From Anaerolineales bacterium UBA6131 (GTDB taxonomy: Bacteria; Chloroflexota; Anaerolineae; UBA2200), in the NCBI GenBank assembly GCA_002435875.1, contig DIVN01000067.1, positions 1 through 7,570 of the forward strand: a stretch of 7,570 nucleotides of DNA. The letters run 5' to 3'. Every line of letters begins with the position of its first letter. Within the stretch, counting starts at the first letter, position 1. This document shows, in pieces, positions 1-5,601 of this stretch. Made by a program: the position numbers and the translations under genes. The notes below the pieces were generated by a model. It had not been told where the DNA came from, searched no databases, and was given only the letters and a program-made list of their open reading frames with translations.

Positions 1-2
1 GG

Positions 3-803
3 CCAGCCGACTTTATCACGACAATATCGGATGACCGTGGAGAAGAGCCCCAATACTGCGGCATCTCTATCAGCCAGGTAGTCGAGCAAGGCTATGGGCT
101 GGGGGATGTCCTGGGTTTGCTCTGGTTCAAGAAGAAGCTGCCTGCCTGGGCAGCGAGTTTCCTGCAAATGGTCATACTCATCACCGCGGACCATGGTCCA
201 GCGGTATCTGGGGCGCACAATGCCATTGTCGCCACCCGAGCGGGCAAGGATCTGGTCTCCGCACTTACAAGCGGGCTGCTTACCATTGGCCCGCGTTTTG
301 GTGGTGCTGTCAACGATGCAGCCGAGGCCTTTTCGGCCTACCATGATGCAGGGAAGATCCCCGAGACGATGCTCAAGGAGATGAAAACCAAGGGTATCAA
401 TATCCCCGGCATCGGCCATCGTATCAAGTCCATCAACAACCCCGACAAACGCGTCGAGCTGCTGAAGGACTATGCGCGAAAGCACTTTCCTATGACCCCA
501 TACCTGGATTATGCCGTGCAGGTAGAGAAGCTCACCACAGCCAAGCGCGACAACCTCATTCTGAATGTGGACGGGTGCATTGGCATCCTGTGCGCCGATC
601 TGCTGCGCAGTATAGGTTTTTCGCCCGATCAGGTTCAGGAGTTTCTGAAGCTGGAGAGCCTCAACGCTCTCTTTGTGTTGGGTAGAAGCATCGGCATAAT
701 GGGGCACATCATCGACCAGAAGCGGCTGAACACCAGGTTGTACAGGCAGCCGTGGGACGATATTCTGTACATGATGCCCGACAAACCAGAGGAGGTGAGG
801 TAA
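3..803 (+). CDS. aclA: ATP-citrate lyase, citryl-CoA lyase domain (C-terminal part, 5' truncated)
   Basis: Cleaves citryl-CoA to acetyl-CoA and oxaloacetate, the last step of ATP-citrate lyase, a cytoplasmic reductive TCA cycle enzyme. The frame is open from the window edge; the first whole codon is at 3 and TAA is at 801-803, giving 266 visible residues. They align almost without gaps to the C-terminal citrate-synthase-like domain of human ACLY as I remember it, at a near-constant offset. Catalytic and ligand residues are kept: His64 in TADHGPAVSGAHN (ACLY His900), His139-Arg140 in GIGHR (His975/Arg976), Arg150 (Arg986), Asp190 in LNVDG (Asp1026) and Arg228 in VLGRS (Arg1065). The visible part begins almost exactly where this domain begins, so it is either the end of a two-subunit AclA (about 600 residues) or a stand-alone citryl-CoA lyase as in Hydrogenobacter. 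The enzyme family is secure; the symbol is less so. It is followed directly by isocitrate dehydrogenase. Confidence 0.93.
   Translation, partial: PADFITTISDDRGEEPQYCGISISQVVEQGYGLGDVLGLLWFKKKLPAWAASFLQMVILITADHGPAVSGAHNAIVATRAGKDLVSALTSGLLTIGPRFGGAVNDAAEAFSAYHDAGKIPETMLKEMKTKGINIPGIGHRIKSINNPDKRVELLKDYARKHFPMTPYLDYAVQVEKLTTAKRDNLILNVDGCIGILCADLLRSIGFSPDQVQEFLKLESLNALFVLGRSIGIMGHIIDQKRLNTRLYRQPWDDILYMMPDKPEEVR
791..800 (+). promoter_or_regulatory. Ribosome binding site fixing the isocitrate dehydrogenase start
   Basis: GGAGGTGAGG lies inside the last codons of the lyase gene, 5 nt before GTG at 806. It favours GTG 806 over the upstream in-frame ATG at 752, which would overlap the lyase gene by 52 nt and add a non-conserved extension. 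The placement suggests translational coupling of the two genes. Confidence 0.8.
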
Positions 804-805
804 AC

Positions 806-1990
806 GTGGCAACCAGGGAAGAACTCGTTCAGAAAGCCAAAGAGCACTTTGGCCAGATCGTCGTCGAACAACTCGACCGTGTTGAGCGCATGAAAAAGGC
901 CGAGGACTGGCTAGACTACTCGCAGGTCAGACCCATCGTGATTGGCATCGCCGGAGGAGATGGCATCGGCCCGTTCATTTCGCGCCATGCCCAGCATATC
1001 CTTGAGTATCTTCTCGCCAATGAGATCAAGAGTGGCCAGGTGCAGATTCGCGCCATCGAAGGGCTAACCATAGACAACCGTGCCAAGACCATGAAGGCGA
1101 TCCCCGACGATGTATTAGCACAACTCAAGGCGTGCCATGTCATCCTCAAGGGTCCTACAACCACGCCGAAGAAGGGCGATCCATGGCCAAACATCGAGAG
1201 TGCGAATGTCGCCATGCGCCGCGAGTTGGATCTGTTTGCCAATGTCCGCCCTGTGCGTGTCCCTGATCAGAACATCGACTGGATGTTCTTCCGCGAAAAC
1301 ACAGAGGATGTCTACGTGCTCGGCAGCAAAGGCATCAATGTCACGGAGGACCTGGCCATCGACTTTAAGGTGATCACCACCCAGGGCTCGGACCGTATCA
1401 TTCGACTGGCGTTTGACTATGCCAAGAAGAACCATATCAACAAAGTGACTGTGGTGACCAAGGCCAATGTGGTCAAAGCGACGGATGGCAAGTTTCTCAA
1501 CGTGGCCTCCGAAGTCGCAAAGGACTTCCCGGGCATCGCCTGGGATGATTGGTTCATCGACATCATGACCGCCAAGCTTCTGGACGAGAGCCGCCGTTCC
1601 GAGTTCCGGGTGATCGTCTTGCCCAACCTCTACGGAGACATCATCACCGACGAAGCCGCGCAGATCCAAGGCGGGGTAGGAACTGCAGGCAGCGCCAACA
1701 TCGGCAAGCGTTACGCCATGTTTGAGGCCATCCACGGTACCGCCCCGCGCATGGTGGACGAGGGGCGGGCTGAATACGCTGACCCTTCTAGCATTATCAA
1801 GGCCGCAGCCATGCTGCTCAACCATGTTGGGTACGTCGATCATGCGCGCAAGCTGGATATGGCACTCGATGTGTGCCTGCAATTTGAGGCCAAGGTGAAG
1901 GTTACTGGACGCCGCGAGGCGGCCACTGGCACCGAACTCGCGGAATACCTCATAGATACTCTGCAAGATCCAACGCTCGAACCCAAGTGA
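806..1990 (+). CDS. icd: Isocitrate dehydrogenase (isocitrate/isopropylmalate dehydrogenase family)
   Basis: Oxidatively decarboxylates isocitrate to 2-oxoglutarate, or runs in reverse in a reductive TCA cycle. The 394 residues start at GTG and cover the whole family fold. Substrate residues match E. coli Icd in order and spacing: Ser132, Asn134, Arg138, Arg148 (E. coli Ser113, Asn115, Arg119, Arg129), Tyr170 in FRENTEDVY (Tyr160), Lys219 (Lys230), Asp278 and Asp282 in NLYGDIITD (Asp307/Asp311). The adenine-side motif HGTAP is at 310-314. The next two residues are Arg-Met, neither the Lys-Tyr typical of NADP enzymes nor the Asp-Ile typical of NAD enzymes, so the cofactor is not predictable by eye. 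Isopropylmalate or homoisocitrate dehydrogenase is possible in this family, but the SxN isocitrate motif and the lyase neighbour favour isocitrate. It sits 2 nt after the lyase stop, so co-transcription is very likely. Confidence 0.93.
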   Translation: MATREELVQKAKEHFGQIVVEQLDRVERMKKAEDWLDYSQVRPIVIGIAGGDGIGPFISRHAQHILEYLLANEIKSGQVQIRAIEGLTIDNRAKTMKAIPDDVLAQLKACHVILKGPTTTPKKGDPWPNIESANVAMRRELDLFANVRPVRVPDQNIDWMFFRENTEDVYVLGSKGINVTEDLAIDFKVITTQGSDRIIRLAFDYAKKNHINKVTVVTKANVVKATDGKFLNVASEVAKDFPGIAWDDWFIDIMTAKLLDESRRSEFRVIVLPNLYGDIITDEAAQIQGGVGTAGSANIGKRYAMFEAIHGTAPRMVDEGRAEYADPSSIIKAAAMLLNHVGYVDHARKLDMALDVCLQFEAKVKVTGRREAATGTELAEYLIDTLQDPTLEPK

Positions 1991-2018
1991 GCGCGGCTAC
2001 AATAGTCAGGCAGTAAAA

Positions 2019-2054
2019 CCGGGGGCTTCATCCAGCACTAGATGAAGCCCCCGG
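2019..2054. terminator. Rho-independent-type hairpin between convergent genes
   Basis: Perfect 14-bp inverted repeat: arms at 2019-2032 and 2041-2054, loop of 8 nt at 2033-2040, GC-rich base. On the - strand the stem is followed by TTTT (AAAA at 2015-2018 on +), so it fits best as the terminator of the rph/HD/LysM operon. On the + strand no T-run follows, but the hairpin lies only 28 nt after the icd stop and could also stop or protect that transcript. Confidence 0.85.
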
Positions 2055-2110
2055 CGCTTGCCCATACCACCACAGCCGGGCCAAGCCGAGGTCCGCCCGA
2101 GCGTGTATGT

Positions 2111-2869
2111 TCAGCGTATACGGAAACAACGAGTAGTGCTGCGCGGGCTCAGTGCGATCACCCCGTCATCTTCTCTACGCACCACGGTGACATCCCAACA
2201 AAGCCGCGATCCTGTCCGATCAGCAGCCAGAGGTCCTTCCCAGATCCAGCTAGATCCCTTGGTCCACTCCCGACGCAGCATCTCCCCAGAGTCTGACCAG
2301 ACGCGAATCTGGTACCATTCGTTTGCTGCCAGAACGGCCACAGAGGTCCACTGAAGCGCAATCCCTTCGCCGTCCGAGCCGACTACTTCATCTGTCGCCG
2401 GTCGGATCTGTATCGGCACCGCATGACGAAAGGAGGAGGTCGGCGTGCCAGTTGGCGTCGGAGATTCAGCGGCGGAGGAGACGGGCGTGCGTTGTGCTCC
2501 TACAATGAGGAGCTCTTGCCCGATACCGATCAAACCATCTTTGTCAAGGTTGTTCGCCTCAATCAACGCGTCGACCGTGGTCCCATACTCGGCAGCGATG
2601 AGGCCCAGTACTTCTCCCGGAACCACGACATGAATCAGAGGCCGAATGGTCGCCGTCGGGACGAATGCCGTGGGGGTAGCTTGCATGGTGATCTGGTGCT
2701 GCGTTCTGGATGGAGTCACGGTTGGCGTAATGAGAGGCACCAGGGCAGCATCGAATCGTATCGGCCAGGCTACCCAGAGTGCCGTGAGGACGCAGAGTGC
2801 GGCAAAGCCAAGCGAAAGGAGAGTACGGAGGTGGGGCCAGGCTGCTTTAGTGGCTGGATGATCCTGCAA
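2111..2869 (-). CDS. Membrane-anchored LysM domain protein
   Basis: Probable cell-envelope protein that binds peptidoglycan or a similar glycan; the exact role is unknown. The 252 residues show a short N-terminal segment, one hydrophobic helix at about 15-36 (signal anchor), a Thr/Pro-rich spacer at 48-76, one LysM domain at about 79-123 (HVVVPGEVLGLIAAEYGTT to IGQELLIV), a second Ser/Thr/Pro spacer at 128-146, and a Trp-rich, probably beta-sandwich tail at about 150-252 with two cysteines (224, 248). The start is TTG at 2869-2867: an in-frame TGA lies shortly upstream and the next ATG (residue 62) would lose the helix. GGGGA sits 8 nt before TTG. The start overlaps the end of the HD-domain gene by 23 nt, implying coupled translation; it is the last gene of the rph operon. 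The LysM call is solid; the tail domain I do not recognise. Confidence 0.82.
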   Translation of the reverse strand: MQDHPATKAAWPHLRTLLSLGFAALCVLTALWVAWPIRFDAALVPLITPTVTPSRTQHQITMQATPTAFVPTATIRPLIHVVVPGEVLGLIAAEYGTTVDALIEANNLDKDGLIGIGQELLIVGAQRTPVSSAAESPTPTGTPTSSFRHAVPIQIRPATDEVVGSDGEGIALQWTSVAVLAANEWYQIRVWSDSGEMLRREWTKGSSWIWEGPLAADRTGSRLCWDVTVVRREDDGVIALSPRSTTRCFRIR

Positions 2870-3422
2870 GCCCCAGTTCCCCAGCGATGCGCTTCATCGC
2901 CTCCAGGACGAGCGGCACGTGTTCTTGCCAAAGATCAACGCCCAGCTCCTCTGCGCCCCGCATGACGTCCTGCCGGTTCACCCCCGCAGCAAATGCCTTG
3001 TCCTTGAACTTGCTCTTGATCGACTTGATCTCAGTGATATCTCGGATGTCTTTCGTCGGCCGAACTAAGGCCGCTGCAGTGATCAAGCCAGTCAACTCAT
3101 CCACTGCATAGAGAGCCTTTTCCATAAGGCTCACCCGCACCATGCCGGCATAGTCCGCATGTGACTCCACGGCATGCGCAATCGCCTCGGGCCAGCCACT
3201 CTCTCGCAAGATCTTGGCTCCCTGCAGTGCGTGCGGAGGCATGGTGGGATACCGCTCATAATCGAAATCATGCAGCAGGCCGACAAGCCCCCATGTCTCC
3301 TCATCTTCGCCATACTTTCGAGCATAAGCACGCATAGCAGCCTCAACTGCCAGGGCGTGCTTGATCAGGCTGTCGCTCTTTGTATACTCGGTCAGAAGTT
3401 TCCATCCATCATTCCGATTCAT
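2847..3422 (-). CDS. HD-domain protein (predicted metal-dependent phosphohydrolase)
   Basis: A 191-residue cytoplasmic protein of the HD superfamily, whose members usually hydrolyse phosphate esters or nucleotides with a metal at the active site; the substrate here cannot be told. Likely metal ligands: His22, His51-Asp52 in GLLHDFDYERYP, His83 and His88 in AIAHAVESH, and Asp108 in YAVDELTG. The C-terminal third is helical and rich in Lys/Glu (IKSIKSKFKDKAFAAG). ATG 3422 is chosen because GGAG (CTCC at 3430-3433 on +) lies 7 nt upstream; a GTG at 3437 would add five residues and has a poorer leader. It follows rph after 58 nt and overlaps the LysM gene by 23 nt. Family confidence is high, function unknown. 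Confidence 0.85.
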   Translation of the reverse strand: MNRNDGWKLLTEYTKSDSLIKHALAVEAAMRAYARKYGEDEETWGLVGLLHDFDYERYPTMPPHALQGAKILRESGWPEAIAHAVESHADYAGMVRVSLMEKALYAVDELTGLITAAALVRPTKDIRDITEIKSIKSKFKDKAFAAGVNRQDVMRGAEELGVDLWQEHVPLVLEAMKRIAGELGLAGSSSH

Positions 3423-3444
3423 TTCGCGTCTCCGCACTCCATCT

Positions 3445-3475
3445 CACAAGCCATCACTCTGGGTACGAGCTTGTG
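3445..3475. repeat. Small inverted repeat between rph and the HD gene
   Basis: CACAAGC at 3445-3451 and GCTTGTG at 3469-3475 form a 7-bp stem with a 17-nt loop, in the only gap inside the - strand operon. No T-run follows on either strand, so it is not a convincing terminator. It could be an RNA processing or stability element, or chance. Confidence 0.3.
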
Positions 3476-3480
3476 CAAAG

Positions 3481-4209
3481 CTACTTCGTACCAGCTACCC
3501 GCGCCAACACTTGTTTCTGCGCCATCAGCAATTGCCGAATGCCCTCTTCTGCCAGCTTGAGCATACGATCCATGGTCGCATACTCGAATGGTTGGCCTTC
3601 TGCTGTACTCTGCAGTTCAACATAGCGTCCACGGGCATCCATAACCAGATTGAAGTCTACTTCCGCTTGCGAATCCTCAGCATAACACAAGTCTAGAAGA
3701 ACCTCGCTTTGCACAACGCCCGCCGACACGGCAGCTACTGGAGCTCTCCAGACGTTGCGATGCACTGAGCCAGCCTCGACCAACCGCTGCACCGCCAGTG
3801 CCAGGGCCACGTAACCACCTGTCACCGCCGCTGTCCTTGTGCCGCCGTCGGCCTGGACGACATCGCAATCCACGGTAATGGTTCGTTCTCCCAGCTTGCG
3901 GATGTCAACCGACATGCGCAGCGAGCGACCAATCAGGCGTTGAATTTCGTGGGTGCGCGCGCTGACGCCGGCACGCCCTTCCCTCGCAGTACGGCTATGA
4001 GTTGATGCCGGCAGCAACGCATACTCGGCGGTCACCCAACCTTGTGCCTGGCCGCGCAACCAAGGAGGCACCTCCTCAGCCACTGAGGCCACGCAAAGTA
4101 CGCGGGTCTTTCCCATCGCAATTAGCACTGACGCAGGGTTATGATCCAGATAGGGCAACTGGAAAGAGACCTCACGCAACTGGTTGTTTGCTCGCCCGTC
4201 TACTCGCAT
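3481..4209 (-). CDS. rph: Ribonuclease PH
   Basis: Phosphorolytic 3'-to-5' exoribonuclease that trims tRNA 3' ends and takes part in RNA turnover; it acts as a ring-shaped hexamer in the cytoplasm. The 242 residues match the family's usual 235-245 and are collinear throughout: MRVDGRANNQLREV at the N-terminus, the RxHEIQRLIGRSLR helix with Arg85 (Arg86 of B. subtilis), the phosphate-binding GGTRTA loop with Arg125, and the catalytic/metal aspartates Asp179 and Asp185 in YAEDSQAEVD. The open frame extends upstream to a TTG at 4275, but ATG 4209 is chosen because GGAGG (CCTCC at 4214-4218) lies 4 nt before it and the protein then begins exactly like known homologues. First gene of a probable operon with the HD and LysM genes; the common rdgB-type neighbour of rph is absent here. 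Confidence 0.97.
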   Translation of the reverse strand: MRVDGRANNQLREVSFQLPYLDHNPASVLIAMGKTRVLCVASVAEEVPPWLRGQAQGWVTAEYALLPASTHSRTAREGRAGVSARTHEIQRLIGRSLRMSVDIRKLGERTITVDCDVVQADGGTRTAAVTGGYVALALAVQRLVEAGSVHRNVWRAPVAAVSAGVVQSEVLLDLCYAEDSQAEVDFNLVMDARGRYVELQSTAEGQPFEYATMDRMLKLAEEGIRQLLMAQKQVLARVAGTK

Positions 4210-4245
4210 TGCACCTCCGCCAAGCTGCCCCCCTCCATGCGGCAG

Positions 4246-4275
4246 ATTATACCCCTGAGCCAGGGCTTTTTCCAA
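4246..4275 (-). promoter_or_regulatory. Sigma-70-type promoter for rph operon
   Basis: On the - strand, TTGGAA (TTCCAA at 4270-4275) and a perfect TATAAT (ATTATA at 4246-4251) are separated by 18 nt. Transcription would begin near 4239, leaving a leader of about 30 nt that holds the rph ribosome binding site. The -35 box matches consensus at only four of six positions. Confidence 0.6.
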
Positions 4276-4320
4276 CTGCGCGTCGATTGGCAGGTATTCC
4301 GCATAGGGCTGTCTGACTCT

Positions 4321-4350
4321 TTGACAGGAGCCTTAGGCAGTGGCTATAAT
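4321..4350 (+). promoter_or_regulatory. Consensus sigma-70 promoter for the 4370 gene and the downstream SHMT fusion
   Basis: Exact TTGACA at 4321-4326 and exact TATAAT at 4345-4350 with an 18-nt spacer. Transcription would start around 4356-4358, right at the ribosome binding site. A short dyad, CTGTC (4309-4313) and GACAG (4323-4327), overlaps the -35 box and might be an operator. Divergent from the rph promoter, with about 120 nt between the predicted starts. Confidence 0.8.
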
Positions 4351-4357
4351 GGACAAT

Positions 4358-4364
4358 GGAGAGA
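4358..4364 (+). promoter_or_regulatory. Ribosome binding site choosing GTG 4370
   Basis: GGAGAGA ends 5 nt before GTG 4370. The in-frame upstream candidates GTG 4340 and ATG 4349 lie before or within the -10 box and could not be translated from this promoter, so GTG 4370 is preferred. Confidence 0.7.
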
Positions 4365-4369
4365 CACGG

Positions 4370-5524
4370 GTGTCAGAAGTCACATTGCTGGTAATGACCG
4401 GCATCCACGGCTCTAGTGACGTGCAAGCGATGATGGCTGGCGCGCGGCAGGCCATCACCCAAGACATCGTTGAGAGAGCCCTACATACCTCCAACATCTC
4501 TCGGATCGTGCTGAGCACCAACTCGCTCTCGTTGGCTCGCTGGGCTGAACCGTTGGGTGTTGCAGTAGAGCTTGACGTTCCCAATCGGCCCTTCCACTTT
4601 GGACAACGATTGCGCGAGCTGGTGATCAAACACCGGGTACAAGCATTGTTCTACATGGGGGGAGGCAGTGGCGCTCTTCTCACATCAGAAGGTATGGCCA
4701 GGATCGCTGATCGGTTGAGATCCACCAGCCCGGTCCTGATCACCAACAACTTTTATTCGACGGACTTTGCTGCCTTCTCGCCTGCCTCTGTGGTGGAGAA
4801 AATAGGTCTCCCCGAGATCGACAATGATCTGGGATGGACCCTTGCCGACAAGGCCGCGCTGCCCAATGAGTCCCTGCAGCGCGACGCAAGCACGCAGCTC
4901 GATGTCGACACACCTACAGATCTCATGGCTCTTGCGCCTCATCCCGCAGTTGGAGAGCATACAAGGGCATTCCTGGACACCCTTGCCCTGGATACAGGGC
5001 ACGTCGCAAAGGCCCTGCAATGGCTGGTCGATCGCGACGCCGAAGTGCTTGTGGCGGGCCGCGTTTCGTCAGCCGTGTGGGCATATCTCGAGCAGGAGAC
5101 TGCCTGCCGAGTGCGCATCTTCGCTGAAGAGCGGGGCATGCGTGCCAGTGGAAGGCTAGCACGCGGTGAAGCGCGCTCTTTGCTCGGACATTACTACCAG
5201 CAAGTTGGCCCACATCTTTTCTTTGAAACGCTATCCGAACTGGGGCGCGCCGTTTTCCTGGACAGTCGAGTGATCTTTGCCCATCTGGGCACCTGGCCCC
5301 CGGAGAGCGATCGCTACAATTCGGACTTGCGACGGCCGGAGCAGATCAAGGATCCGATTCTCCGCGAGTTTACCCAGGCAGCCGTCGCGGCGCATGTCCC
5401 CGTGGTATTGGGGGGACACTCGCTGGTCTCTGGAGGTCTGTACGCTTTGGTCGAAGCTGCCTGGGCGCGCTCCAACCGCGACCTTCCACGCCATGTGGAC
5501 CACGCCACCTGGGGTCGACTCTAG
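4370..5524 (+). CDS. Two-domain protein of unknown function with MobA/CofC-like nucleotidyltransferase fold
   Basis: I do not recognise a characterised homologue of this 384-residue, probably cytoplasmic protein (no signal peptide or membrane helix seen). Residues about 5-190 read like a GT-A/NTP-transferase fold: beta-strand VTLLVMTG, a helix (ITQDIVERALHTS), strand RIVLSTN, then QALFYMGGGSGALLTSEGM where MobA/CofC/IspD proteins usually carry a 'GD-x-P-LLT' motif, VLITNNFYSTDFAAFSP, and the typical closing LDVDTPTDL (177-185). The acidic residue of the metal-binding motif appears replaced by Gly/Ser, and the N-terminal glycine-rich nucleotide loop is not obvious, so catalysis may be altered or lost. 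Residues about 191-384 form a second domain with VLVAGRVSSAVW, CRVRIFAEERGM, VFLDSRVIFAHLGTWPPESDRYNSD and VPVVLGGHSLVSGGLYALVEAAW; function unknown. Both halves look like conserved enzyme sequence. It is first behind a strong promoter, 77 nt before the SHMT-GcvT fusion, so a cofactor or one-carbon link is possible but unproven. Confidence 0.78.
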   Translation: MSEVTLLVMTGIHGSSDVQAMMAGARQAITQDIVERALHTSNISRIVLSTNSLSLARWAEPLGVAVELDVPNRPFHFGQRLRELVIKHRVQALFYMGGGSGALLTSEGMARIADRLRSTSPVLITNNFYSTDFAAFSPASVVEKIGLPEIDNDLGWTLADKAALPNESLQRDASTQLDVDTPTDLMALAPHPAVGEHTRAFLDTLALDTGHVAKALQWLVDRDAEVLVAGRVSSAVWAYLEQETACRVRIFAEERGMRASGRLARGEARSLLGHYYQQVGPHLFFETLSELGRAVFLDSRVIFAHLGTWPPESDRYNSDLRRPEQIKDPILREFTQAAVAAHVPVVLGGHSLVSGGLYALVEAAWARSNRDLPRHVDHATWGRL

Positions 5525-5601
5525 AACAATAATGGGGCCCCGAGATCACACAGGGGGCCACTGACATGCCCAACCGAAAACCGTGACAGAGGAGTTAGCA
5601 G

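Noticed and set aside
94..384. Overlapping + strand frame inside the lyase gene
   Set aside because: Out of frame with a clearly conserved citryl-CoA lyase; the translation has no recognisable features.
752..805. Upstream ATG start for isocitrate dehydrogenase
   Set aside because: Would overlap the lyase gene by 52 nt with a non-conserved N-terminus; GTG 806 has a strong ribosome binding site.
1115..1966. 283-codon open frame on the - strand
   Set aside because: Lies wholly antisense to isocitrate dehydrogenase, whose conserved active-site residues fix the coding strand. The translation has no recognisable domain, and long antisense frames are common opposite GC-rich genes.
2423..2965. 180-codon open frame on the + strand
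   Set aside because: Antisense to the LysM and HD genes, with an Arg/Gly-rich composition, no domain and no promoter.
4210..4275. N-terminal extension of RNase PH from TTG 4275
   Set aside because: The extra 22 residues cover the probable promoter and ribosome binding site and are not part of the RNase PH family; ATG 4209 gives the normal length.
5534..5559. GGCCCC/GGGGCC hairpin (5536-5541 with 5554-5559) after the 4370 gene
   Set aside because: Only 6 bp with a 12-nt loop and no T-run; too weak to call a terminator, so the two + strand genes are still treated as one possible operon.
5566..5586. Tiny ATG-to-TGA frame before the SHMT gene
   Set aside because: Six codons, no good ribosome binding site and no sign of a leader peptide.
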